This document shows positions 52,893 to 61,084 of a stretch of 64,000 nt of DNA, piece by piece. Position numbers and translations under genes: made by a program. Source of the stretch: JAVJRN01 sp040218415 (GTDB lineage: Bacteria > Bacteroidota > Bacteroidia > Cytophagales > Cyclobacteriaceae); contig JAVJRN010000059.1 of NCBI GenBank assembly GCA_040218415.1, forward strand, positions 62,001 to 126,000. Reading direction: 5' to 3'. The notes under the pieces are model-generated. The model was not told the DNA's origin. It searched no databases and saw only the letters and a list, made by a program, of their open reading frames with translations. Position 1 is the first letter of the stretch, and each line of letters starts with the position of its first letter.

Positions 52893-54737
52893 ATGGTTGT
52901 CGGAATGACGTTTAACAAAAAGTTTTTATTGATTACTGTTTTGATTGTTGTCCTATCGGGATTTCTATCTTCTCTCATCCAAACTTCAGGAGGAAGCGTG
53001 AAGATTTACAGTATAAAAATCCCAACCCAAGATGGGCAATGGGTATACGCTGACCTTTTTAAACCAAAAAGTGCAACAAAAGATAATCCAGCACCACTCG
53101 TCATTGTGATTCCTGGTTTTCAACGGTCAAAGGAAGCCCTCTCTAATATTGCGATAGAACTTTCGCGACGGGGTATAGTCGCCGTTTCCATTGATCCTTA
53201 TGCTCAAGGCTTTTCAAGTTCTTCCATGCAAAGGAGAGCCGCCTCCAACGAGGGTTATGGCATGTTTGCATTGGTTGAATATTTTGCCAGTAATGATGTT
53301 TTGAATTATGTTGACAAAAATCGAATAGGTGCAACGGGACATTCAGCTGGTGGCAATGCGGTTATTGCAGGTGCAAGGTATTTTGGCCAGCATGCTCAAG
53401 AAACGGGAAAGGCCAGCAAGCTTCATTCGGTGTTCTGTTCTGGCTATGTATTATCGCTCACAGACCGTAACCTGAAGGATGCAAGCTCAAATATTGGGGC
53501 AGCCTACGCCTATTATGATGAGGGCGCATACAGGAATGAATACGGCCATGCCGACATGAAAAAGGCGCCTGAAGCGCTGAGATTAATTAATTCAGGATTT
53601 AAAGACAGTACTGATTTTGTTTCCGAAGTTAAGATTGGGCATTACTACGGTAACTCGGATGATCGTAACCTCCGGATCATGTACAATGAAAAAACCATTC
53701 ACCCTTTTCAGCCCTATATGGTTGAAGCCACGGCTAACCAGCTTGATTATTTTGACCGTGTTTTTGAATTAAATAGTGGCCTGAGTAGCACGAATCAAAC
53801 TTGGTACTGGAAAGAGTTATTAGGTATTATTTCGATTATTGCAGGAATGCTTTCTATCATTCCAATTGCCAGATTGCTTTTGAGCACACCATATTTCCAT
53901 AATTTGGTTCATGAGATTCCTACTGCGCTACCTAACCCTAGCAAACAAGGGAAATGGCTTTTTTGGGGATTGTTTGTTTTGGCCGCACTTATTGCTTGCT
54001 TCTCGTATATCCCAATGGCAGAACTGTCTCAAGATATTTTTGTCGATGCTTCCTCAAGGCGACAGACTTGGTTTTTTCCACAGCGGATGAACAATGCCGT
54101 GATGATGTGGGCTGTTTTCAACGGCACCATTGGCTTCCTTATTTTTTATCTCAGTTACAGGTTTTTTGGAAAAAATCATGGCGTCAAGAAGGAAATGTGG
54201 GGAACTCAGATTAACAGAAAGGAGCTTATACAGACGTTGTTGTTGGCGGTGATCATTTTTTCAATTTACTATCTGACCCTTTCGGGAGTTTACTACTTCT
54301 TCCATATTGACTACCGTTTTCTGTTTATGGGCGTTCGGGTATTTGGGCCCGACAGTTTGATTTTACTGCTCATGTATGCGCCAATCTTTTTCATATTCTT
54401 TTTGTCTAACTCACTTCGCGTGAATGCAACGATGAGATTTGAAGGCCAATCTTTTTGGAAGGAAATACTCACCATAGGATTGGGTAATTCATTGGGACTG
54501 CTTCTAATAGTGATCGTACAATATGTCACGTTTGCCACGACTGGCACTGTCTTTTGGACGGATGGTTGGCTTTATGTCAATCTCCTTTTTGCGGTCGTAC
54601 CCATGATGTTTGTACTGCCCATATTTAATCGCTATTTCTTTCGGATGACCGGAAGGATATACCTCGGGCCCATGGTCACCTGCATGATTTTTATTATGAT
54701 CCTACTCACCAATACGGTGGTTTACATTCCACTTTGA
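52893..54737 (+). CDS. Alpha/beta hydrolase fused to a polytopic membrane domain
   Basis: 614 residues. N-terminal membrane segment (about 10-28), then a dienelactone hydrolase-like alpha/beta domain (~38-300): PLVIVIPGFQRSKEAL (oxyanion region), GIVAVSIDPYAQGFSSS, and the nucleophile elbow GATGHSAGGNAV with Ser151. From ~308 to the end there are about eight membrane helices (IISIIAGMLSIIPIARLLL, WGLFVLAALIACFSYIPM, ...LGPMVTCMIFIMILLTNTVVY). The catalytic domain probably faces the periplasm. It lies 109 bp after the lipoprotein gene and 100 bp before the 1049-residue gene on the same strand; co-transcription is likely but looser than in the first five genes. The substrate is unknown. Confidence 0.75.
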   Translation: MVVGMTFNKKFLLITVLIVVLSGFLSSLIQTSGGSVKIYSIKIPTQDGQWVYADLFKPKSATKDNPAPLVIVIPGFQRSKEALSNIAIELSRRGIVAVSIDPYAQGFSSSSMQRRAASNEGYGMFALVEYFASNDVLNYVDKNRIGATGHSAGGNAVIAGARYFGQHAQETGKASKLHSVFCSGYVLSLTDRNLKDASSNIGAAYAYYDEGAYRNEYGHADMKKAPEALRLINSGFKDSTDFVSEVKIGHYYGNSDDRNLRIMYNEKTIHPFQPYMVEATANQLDYFDRVFELNSGLSSTNQTWYWKELLGIISIIAGMLSIIPIARLLLSTPYFHNLVHEIPTALPNPSKQGKWLFWGLFVLAALIACFSYIPMAELSQDIFVDASSRRQTWFFPQRMNNAVMMWAVFNGTIGFLIFYLSYRFFGKNHGVKKEMWGTQINRKELIQTLLLAVIIFSIYYLTLSGVYYFFHIDYRFLFMGVRVFGPDSLILLLMYAPIFFIFFLSNSLRVNATMRFEGQSFWKEILTIGLGNSLGLLLIVIVQYVTFATTGTVFWTDGWLYVNLLFAVVPMMFVLPIFNRYFFRMTGRIYLGPMVTCMIFIMILLTNTVVYIPL

Positions 54738-54837
54738 CAGAAAGAATAATGAGAACACTAAAAATATTTTATAACCAAAACGGAATCAGCTTAAATAAAC
54801 GATTAAAAAATCTCCAAACCCTTAAATATAATAAGCT

Positions 54838-57800
54838 ATGAAACAGAATCTACAATTAAGACTTTTCACCCTCTCACTGATTGCATTGTTGATGACTTTC
54901 TCATCATACGGTCAAAATGCATTAGAGTTGAAAGGCATTTTGGCACTGGAATGGACTACTTCGGGCACGAATGGCGGAAAAGCAATTCATTTACGAGCGA
55001 AAGAAGACATTTCGGATTTGAGCGTTTATGCGATTGGTGTAGCCAATAATGGAGGCGGTACGGACAGCATCGAATACAGATTTCCAGTGATGTCAGTTTC
55101 TGCCGGTGACGATATCTTACTTGCAAGGGAAGACGCCACGCTCTCCACTTATTTTACGAGTTGTGCCAGCGAGTTTGAGCATGTGATCCAGAGTGATGCA
55201 ATGAATCAAAATGGAGATGATGCGATCGAGCTATTTGGGAACACGACAGTAATAGAAACCTATGGAGATGTGACTGTAGATGGTACAGGAGAGGTTTGGG
55301 ATTACGCAGGATCATGGGCTTATAAAGACAATGGAGTCTGGACTTATGGCGGAGTTGATTGTGCATTGACTTCCACTACCTCAGAAGATTCGTCTTGTCC
55401 CTATCCACTTTGTGGTTTTGGTCAAGGAAATGAAACCCCTGATGGCTTGGAGTTGAAAGGCATTTTGGCACTGGAATGGACTACTTCGGGCACGAATGGC
55501 GGCAAAGCGATTCATTTACGAGCGAAGGAAGACATTTCGGATTTGAGTGTTTATGCGATTGGTGTAGCAAATAATGGAGGCGGCACAGACAGCATCGAAT
55601 ACAGATTTCCAGTGATGTCTGTCTCTGCAGGTGATGATATATTACTAGCAAGGGAAGACGCTGCGCTCTCCACTTATTTTACAAGTTGTGCCAGCGAGTT
55701 TGAGCACGTCATCCAGAGTGATGCAATGAATCAAAATGGAGATGATGCGATCGAGTTATTTGGGAATACGACGGTGATAGAAACCTATGGAGATGTGACA
55801 GTAGATGGTTCAGGTGAGGTTTGGGAATACGCAGGATCATGGGCTTATAAAAACAGTGGAGTCTGGACTTATGGCGGAGTTGATTGTGCATTGACTTCCA
55901 CTACCTCGGAAGATTCAAGTTGTCCCTATCCACTTTGTGGTTTTGGTCAACCCGAGGGAATCGAAAGATCAGTGCTGTTTATAGGAAATAGCTACACTTT
56001 CTATTTTGATATGCCAAAAATCGTTGAAGATTTGGCAGCCTCTGTGGGTGATAAACTTATTCAAGATGAAAATACAGAAGGTGGTTATACTTTCGAAGAT
56101 CATCTTGCGGATGACCAGTCAATTGGTAAAATAAAAGAAGGCGGTTGGGATTATGTAGTGCTCCAAGAGCAGAGTACGCGTCCCGTAAGAGATATTGCCA
56201 TTGTAGAAGAACAAACATTTGCAAAAGCAGCGGCATTGGATAGTATTCGACAATTAGCCAATCCTGTTGGTGACGTCATGTTTTATATGACATGGGGAAG
56301 AAAGAATAGTTATGAGGGTCTTTCATTTACAGAAATGAACGATCTTTTGAGAGAAAGATATCGTACGATGCAAGCCAATCAAAATGGTTTGATTTCTCCG
56401 GTAGGGGCAGTTTGGAGGTATTTGAGAGATAACAGTCCTACGATTGAATTGTATGATGCCGATGAAAGTCATCCATCAGAAGCTGGTTCCTACTTGAGTG
56501 CATGTACTTTCTACACCAGTATTTTCCAAAAGGATCCTACAGCGCTGAGCTATGATTTTAACCTTTCGGCAAGTGATGCGCAAACGATAAGAGCTGCAGT
56601 AAAAGCAGTTGTTTTTGATTCGCTTTCTTATTGGAATGAATATAAGCCCTTACCAAATAGAGGAATCACCATTGATTTTGATAATATTGAAGAGGGTCAA
56701 ATATTTATAGATACTGTGGCTATTGACTATACGGTATCAGTAAGTAGTGATGATTCACAGATCGAAGAAGTGGTTTTCATTGCCAATGGAGATACGCTCG
56801 CAACCGACAATTCAGCACCATACAACACCACTGCAACGATTGATGGTATTGGGGAATATGTAATTACCGCTGTGGCTACTGATGCCAATGGAAGTAAGAA
56901 TTATGCCATTCGAAATATTATCAGAACGTCTTCTGATGTTGCCAAAGATCTTGAGTTGGTAGGGGTATTTGCTTTGAGATGGTCCACTGAGCCAAGTGTG
57001 AATAGTGGAAAAGGAATCCATTTAAAAGCACTGGCAGATATACCAGATTTGAGTGTATATAGCATTGGGGTGGCCAATAATGGTGACGGTACGGATGGTA
57101 TCGAATACACGTTTCCAGTGATGTCTGTAGCAGCTGGAGATGACATATTACTTGCCAGAGAAGATGATGCACTTACCGCCTATTTTGGAGATTGTGCAGA
57201 TGAAATTGAGCATGTTATTCAGGCGGACGTGATGAACCAAAATGGAGATGATGCGATTGAGCTATATAGTGGATTTACCGTAATTGAGACCTATGGAGAC
57301 GCCAATGTTGATGGTACTGGGCAGGAATGGGAATATACCGGTTCATGGGCCTATAAAGACAATGGTGCTTGGATCTATGGAGGGCTTGATTGTGCTGCCA
57401 ATTCTACTAGCATGCAAGATGCAGAATGTACTTATCCGCTGTGTATTCCTCCTGTAATTACGAATGATGCTACACTCTCCCAGCTGCTGGTTGATGGAGA
57501 GGCAATTGAAGGCTTTGTGAGTGGATTATTGAACTATGCGATTGAGTTGCCCTTCGATAGGACAATTGTTCCTGAAGTATCCGCAACAACGACAGATGCG
57601 GGAGCCTCTTTAAGCATTAATGACGCAGAAAGTTTGCCAGGTATTACAAGTGTCGTAGTTACAGCGGTAGATGGAACAACACAACGCACCTACACGATCG
57701 CGTTTACCTTAGCAGAAGGTGGAGGAACCACATTGGGAATGGAAGAATTCGAAGACATTCAAATAATCATGAATAATGGAAGGTTGTATGTAAAAGGAGA

Positions 57801-57987
57801 ATCACTCAGAGGAATTCATTCTGTGGAGGTTTATTCGCTTTCTGGGCGCAAATTAAATACGCATCAAACAAATAATGAGGTAATTGCAGAGCTTCATGTT
57901 CCTCGTGGTGCTGTGGCCATTGTAAGGTTGATGGATGAAGTAGGCAACATGGTCTACAGCAAAAAAATATTTATTGAAAGGCAGTAA
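54838..57987 (+). CDS. T9SS-exported multidomain protein: lamin-tail-like x3 plus SGNH hydrolase
   Basis: 1049 residues. Signal peptide (1-26, ...TFSSYGQ). Two near-identical lamin-tail-like units (30-196 and 205-371), a DUF4886/SGNH domain (~376-605; nucleophile Ser385 in IGNSYTFYF, VVLQEQS, and DADESHPSEAGSYL), an Ig-like domain (~615-700), a third lamin-tail-like unit (703-869), a cadherin-like beta-sandwich (~872-960), and a C-terminal T9SS sorting domain (~965-1049, VEVYSLSGRKLNTHQ, VYSKKIFIERQ). The protein should be displayed or released at the surface by T9SS, for which porU and porV are in this window. It shares both special domains with the two upstream genes, which ties the locus together. 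Confidence 0.82.
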   Translation: MKQNLQLRLFTLSLIALLMTFSSYGQNALELKGILALEWTTSGTNGGKAIHLRAKEDISDLSVYAIGVANNGGGTDSIEYRFPVMSVSAGDDILLAREDATLSTYFTSCASEFEHVIQSDAMNQNGDDAIELFGNTTVIETYGDVTVDGTGEVWDYAGSWAYKDNGVWTYGGVDCALTSTTSEDSSCPYPLCGFGQGNETPDGLELKGILALEWTTSGTNGGKAIHLRAKEDISDLSVYAIGVANNGGGTDSIEYRFPVMSVSAGDDILLAREDAALSTYFTSCASEFEHVIQSDAMNQNGDDAIELFGNTTVIETYGDVTVDGSGEVWEYAGSWAYKNSGVWTYGGVDCALTSTTSEDSSCPYPLCGFGQPEGIERSVLFIGNSYTFYFDMPKIVEDLAASVGDKLIQDENTEGGYTFEDHLADDQSIGKIKEGGWDYVVLQEQSTRPVRDIAIVEEQTFAKAAALDSIRQLANPVGDVMFYMTWGRKNSYEGLSFTEMNDLLRERYRTMQANQNGLISPVGAVWRYLRDNSPTIELYDADESHPSEAGSYLSACTFYTSIFQKDPTALSYDFNLSASDAQTIRAAVKAVVFDSLSYWNEYKPLPNRGITIDFDNIEEGQIFIDTVAIDYTVSVSSDDSQIEEVVFIANGDTLATDNSAPYNTTATIDGIGEYVITAVATDANGSKNYAIRNIIRTSSDVAKDLELVGVFALRWSTEPSVNSGKGIHLKALADIPDLSVYSIGVANNGDGTDGIEYTFPVMSVAAGDDILLAREDDALTAYFGDCADEIEHVIQADVMNQNGDDAIELYSGFTVIETYGDANVDGTGQEWEYTGSWAYKDNGAWIYGGLDCAANSTSMQDAECTYPLCIPPVITNDATLSQLLVDGEAIEGFVSGLLNYAIELPFDRTIVPEVSATTTDAGASLSINDAESLPGITSVVVTAVDGTTQRTYTIAFTLAEGGGTTLGMEEFEDIQIIMNNGRLYVKGESLRGIHSVEVYSLSGRKLNTHQTNNEVIAELHVPRGAVAIVRLMDEVGNMVYSKKIFIERQ
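54925..55425 (+). repeat. Intragenic repeat unit 1 (lamin-tail-like)
   Basis: Near-identical at DNA level to 55450-55950, exactly 525 bp (175 codons) later. Long stretches differ only by scattered third-position changes, so the duplication is recent or maintained by gene conversion. Confidence 0.9.
55450..55950 (+). repeat. Intragenic repeat unit 2 (lamin-tail-like)
   Basis: Second copy of the 54925-55425 unit. A third, more diverged copy is at about 56944-57446 in the same gene, and two related units are in the lipoprotein gene at about 51772-52268 and 52273-52780. Confidence 0.9.
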
Positions 57988-58004
57988 AGGAGGATTTCCT
58001 GTTG

Positions 58005-58045
58005 CAAGTATACTTGGTGTGTAAAATCGCACCAAGTATTACTTG
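58005..58045 (+). terminator. Strong hairpin at the end of the SusCD run
   Basis: Left arm CAAGTATACTTGGTG (58005-58019) pairs with CACCAAGTAT (58030-58039), one bulged T, then ACTTG (58041-58045): 15 bp around a 10-nt loop. It begins 18 nt after the stop of the 1049-residue gene. There is no long U-tract, so it may be a terminator aided by Rho or an mRNA 3'-end stabiliser. Confidence 0.6.
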
Positions 58046-58301
58046 ATAACACATTTTCACCATTAGCCTTATCAATGAGGAATAATGTGAATTACTTGTC
58101 ACAACAGAAGCCAATCAGGTTTTGATTAGGCAGTTTGAAGAGTTAACCAATCAATATAAATCTTGGCTTTTATGAATCGAATAGAGTGAAAGAAGGCATA
58201 CTCATTCTGTCAGTGCATAAATGAAAAGTTAAAGATCTCCAATGACCCTCTGTGTGTCAACATGAAGGTAAAAAATTTATCAGCTTGAGCATTTTCAAGC
58301 A

Positions 58302-58325
58302 CTACTTCTAGCAATTCGGAAGTAG
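58302..58325 (+). promoter_or_regulatory. Stem-loop upstream of pckA
   Basis: CTACTTC (58302-58308) and GAAGTAG (58319-58325), a perfect 7-bp inverted repeat around 10 nt, 22 bp before the ATG. Could be an operator or leader hairpin. Confidence 0.35.
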
Positions 58326-58347
58326 AAAATCAAAAACTAAATATCAA

Positions 58348-59952
58348 ATGTTAGAATTTGGAATAAAGTCAAAGAAAGTAAGTCTAGCAGACTTAGGAAT
58401 AAAACAAGTAAAGGAAGCATGGTGGAACCTAGATGCATCAGAACTCACTGAAATAGCACTCCAAAACCGAGAAGGAAAGCTTACCGATACGGGAGCGCTG
58501 ATGTGTGATACGGGTGATTTTACTGGTCGGTCGCCCAAAGATCGTTTTATTGTAAAAGATGAAATCACCAAAGACAAGGTTTGGTGGGGAGACATTAATC
58601 TTCCCATATCTTCGGATAGTTTTGATCGACTACATGCTAAAATGCTTGGTTTCCTTGCGGATAAAAAAGTCTACGTTCGTGATGCTTATGCGGGTGCAGA
58701 CAAAACCCATCGAATCAAACTGAGAGTCATCAATACGGAGGCATGGCACAATCTTTTTTGTTACAATATGTTTATCCGGCCTAATAAATACCGGTTGGAA
58801 AATTTTACGCCAAATTTTACAATCATCAACTGCCCTGGATTCAAAGCAGATCCAGAAACCGATGGTACACGACAAGAAAATTTCTCGATCATCAATATGA
58901 CCAAGAGAATCATATTGATCGGCGGTACCGGATACTCTGGAGAAATGAAGAAGGGCATATTCTCCGTATTGAATTTTTTACTGCCAACAGAGGATAATGT
59001 GTTCCCTATGCATTGCTCTGCCAATATGGGAATCGCGGATCGAGATACGGCTATTTTCTTCGGACTCTCAGGTACAGGGAAGACGACCCTTTCTGCAGAC
59101 CCAAATAGGTTATTGATCGGTGATGATGAGCATGGTTGGACAGAAAAAAATGTCTTCAACTTTGAAGGTGGCTGCTATGCAAAGACTATCGGATTAACTG
59201 CGGACAAAGAGCCCGAGATTTATAACGCGATCAAGTTTGGGGCGATACTTGAGAATACCCGATTTTTAGAAGATACAAGATCCGTCGATTTTGAAAACAC
59301 GGAAGTCACTCAAAATACCCGCGTATCTTATCCCATTCATCACATAGCCAATGCTGTGGAGCCATCCATCGGTGGTATTCCAAAGAATATTTTCTTTCTT
59401 ACTTGTGATGCTTTTGGAGTGATGCCCCCGATACAGCGATTGTCTATTTCCCAAGCCATGTATCATTTTATCTCTGGATATACTTCCAAAGTAGCAGGCA
59501 CGGAGGAAGGCATAGTGGAGCCGAAATCAGTTTTCTCTGCGTGTTTTGGGGCTCCATTCATGCCATTGCATCCTATGGAGTATGCCAAGTTATTGGGTAA
59601 AAAGCTGGAAGAAAACCCAACCAACGTATGGCTGGTGAATACAGGCTGGACTGGAGGGCCTTATGGCGTAGGTTCAAGAATAAGTTTAAAATATACGAGA
59701 GCGATGATTTCCGCTGCGCTTTCGGGCGTTTTAGACAATGTGGGATATCGAAAACACTCGCTTTTTGGGGCGGAGATCCCAACGAATTGTCCTGAGGTGC
59801 CTTCTAAGATTTTGAGTCCGCGTGAAACTTGGAATGATGATGAAGCCTTTTATAAAAAAGCGAAGCAACTCGTGACCTTATTTCAAAAGAACTTTGACGA
59901 ATATCGCGATGCAGCAGATCAATCTATTTTAGAAGGGGAGCCTCATTTGTAA
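58348..59952 (+). CDS. pckA: Phosphoenolpyruvate carboxykinase (ATP)
   Basis: Converts oxaloacetate and ATP to PEP, CO2 and ADP, the entry step of gluconeogenesis from TCA-cycle acids. 534 residues. Segments: GDFTGRSPKDRFIV (substrate Arg), NMFIRPN, GTGYSGEMKKGIF, the P-loop GLSGTGKTTLSADPNR (about 238-253), LIGDDEHGW (metal Asp), ENTRFLEDTRSVDFEN-type loop and TGWTGGPYGVGSRI. It follows the SusCD/DASS run, separated by a hairpin, and ends at a clear terminator. The neighbourhood with a dicarboxylate carrier fits growth on organic acids, but pckA is also housekeeping. Confidence 0.97.
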   Translation: MLEFGIKSKKVSLADLGIKQVKEAWWNLDASELTEIALQNREGKLTDTGALMCDTGDFTGRSPKDRFIVKDEITKDKVWWGDINLPISSDSFDRLHAKMLGFLADKKVYVRDAYAGADKTHRIKLRVINTEAWHNLFCYNMFIRPNKYRLENFTPNFTIINCPGFKADPETDGTRQENFSIINMTKRIILIGGTGYSGEMKKGIFSVLNFLLPTEDNVFPMHCSANMGIADRDTAIFFGLSGTGKTTLSADPNRLLIGDDEHGWTEKNVFNFEGGCYAKTIGLTADKEPEIYNAIKFGAILENTRFLEDTRSVDFENTEVTQNTRVSYPIHHIANAVEPSIGGIPKNIFFLTCDAFGVMPPIQRLSISQAMYHFISGYTSKVAGTEEGIVEPKSVFSACFGAPFMPLHPMEYAKLLGKKLEENPTNVWLVNTGWTGGPYGVGSRISLKYTRAMISAALSGVLDNVGYRKHSLFGAEIPTNCPEVPSKILSPRETWNDDEAFYKKAKQLVTLFQKNFDEYRDAADQSILEGEPHL

Positions 59953-60027
59953 GCTTAACATATGAAGACTTTGAAAAAACAAGTCTTGGATAAAGAGTGC
60001 TTTAAGTAGCAGGAGCAATTATCAAAC

Positions 60028-60069
60028 AACCCGAAAAAGGCAGAAAATCGCTTCTTTCGGGTTTTTTCT
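60028..60069 (+). terminator. Rho-independent terminator of pckA
   Basis: AACCCGAAA (60028-60036) pairs with TTTCGGGTT (60055-60063), followed by a T-rich tract, 76 bp after the pckA stop. The loop contains an additional AAG/CTT pairing. Confidence 0.8.
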
Positions 60070-60100
60070 TTGGTTCAGTTCCATAGACTGAAAACTTAAC

Positions 60101-60125
60101 CCAAGGCCTGTGAGACAGGCCATGG
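60101..60125. repeat. Palindromic dispersed element, short copy (A)
   Basis: CCAAGGCCTGT-GAG-ACAGGCCATGG: 11-bp arms with one mismatch and a 3-nt loop. It looks like the two ends of the ~80-bp element (copies B-D) joined with the middle deleted. It lies between convergent pckA and the barrel gene. Confidence 0.75.
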
Positions 60126-60154
60126 AAAAAAATCGTTTTCATGTTGAGCGATAT

Positions 60155-60847
60155 TTAAAAGTGAAAAGAAAGATTCATCGAATGAATAGGTGATAAGTTG
60201 AGAAGGAACGTTTCCGAATCCACAAAACTAAATCCACCAGAAACTGGAAAAGCCAAAGGACTATTTACTTCATCATATCTTCTGATTCGGTATCTAAAGC
60301 CGATCTCTGACTCTAAATTCACAGACATCCATGGTTTGATGAAGTATCGGGCTCCTAGCATTACTGATATCCCCGGTTCATATATACGATCTTGGATATC
60401 GTAAATTGATCTAATGCCGGGGGTGTAGCCCTTTTCATCAATTTCCGTGTAGCCAAACTGCACATCTCCACCAAAGTAGAGGAGTGTTTTGTCTTCCACA
60501 GGAAACTGCCACTCGTGACCCATGCGGATCATGAGATAGGTGGTGTTCAGTTCATTGACGAAATCTGAAGTGGCTAAAGAGTCTCTAAGACTAAGGCTAA
60601 CACCCATCTTAAGCCTCCAAGCATGCCTTACACCATACTCAGTGGTATAGTTTCTTCTGACTAATAGGTTGTTTGCTGGTAATATGTTTTTATCTATTAG
60701 CCAGAGCAGGTCAGTACCCACTTCCCAGCTTTTCTCAGGTATGTAAGGGAAATTTCTTGTTTTATCCTCCTGAGCCCAACTTGAAAAATGACCAATGAAA
60801 AGTATGAGTAGAAACAAAAAGTACTGCTTGTTACAACTAACTGTCAT
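60155..60847 (-). CDS. Small outer-membrane beta-barrel protein, copy 1
   Basis: 230 residues from the ATG at 60847. Signal peptide (YFLFLLILFIGHFSSWAQ), then alternating amphipathic strands rich in Tyr/Trp/Phe and a terminal strand SMNLSFHF, as in small outer-membrane barrels. I recognise no family. An upstream in-frame ATG at 60868 would add seven residues; in copy 2 the A-run in between is two bases longer and breaks that frame, so the inner ATG shared by both copies is the likely start. It is a close paralogue of 61085-61780, in tandem, same strand. Confidence 0.75.
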   Translation of the reverse strand: MTVSCNKQYFLFLLILFIGHFSSWAQEDKTRNFPYIPEKSWEVGTDLLWLIDKNILPANNLLVRRNYTTEYGVRHAWRLKMGVSLSLRDSLATSDFVNELNTTYLMIRMGHEWQFPVEDKTLLYFGGDVQFGYTEIDEKGYTPGIRSIYDIQDRIYEPGISVMLGARYFIKPWMSVNLESEIGFRYRIRRYDEVNSPLAFPVSGGFSFVDSETFLLNLSPIHSMNLSFHF

Positions 60848-60973
60848 TTTTTTAAAATTAACTGCCATTACTGCTTATTTAGTCAAAAATAGAAAGGTAA
60901 GCTAATATATCCTAATTAATGGTTTATTTTAATTACGGTATTTGTGAAAAATATAAAAGGAGAGAATTAATAC

Positions 60974-61055
60974 CCAACTCAAAGTCTATGCCCCCCAGAC
61001 CTGATTCAAAACAAATCAACGCTCACCGAAAGAAGGCCTGTGAGACACGCCATGG
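60974..61055. repeat. Palindromic dispersed element, copy B
   Basis: About 82 bp. Core CAGACCTGATTCAAAACAAA then CAACGCTCACCGAAAGAAGG, ending with the imperfect palindrome GGCCTGTGAGACACGCC and CCATGG. It lies between the two barrel paralogues, in the 5' region of copy 1 and just past the stop of copy 2. Confidence 0.8.
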
Positions 61056-61084
61056 AATAAAATCTTTTTCATGTTGAGCGATAT

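Larger units (their letters stand above)
57988..58347. other. 360-bp intergenic region before pckA
   Basis: Contains the strong hairpin ending the upstream run (58005-58045) and a smaller stem-loop near the pckA start (58302-58325). No gene is seen between them. No exact TAnnTTTG box was found for pckA. Confidence 0.5.
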
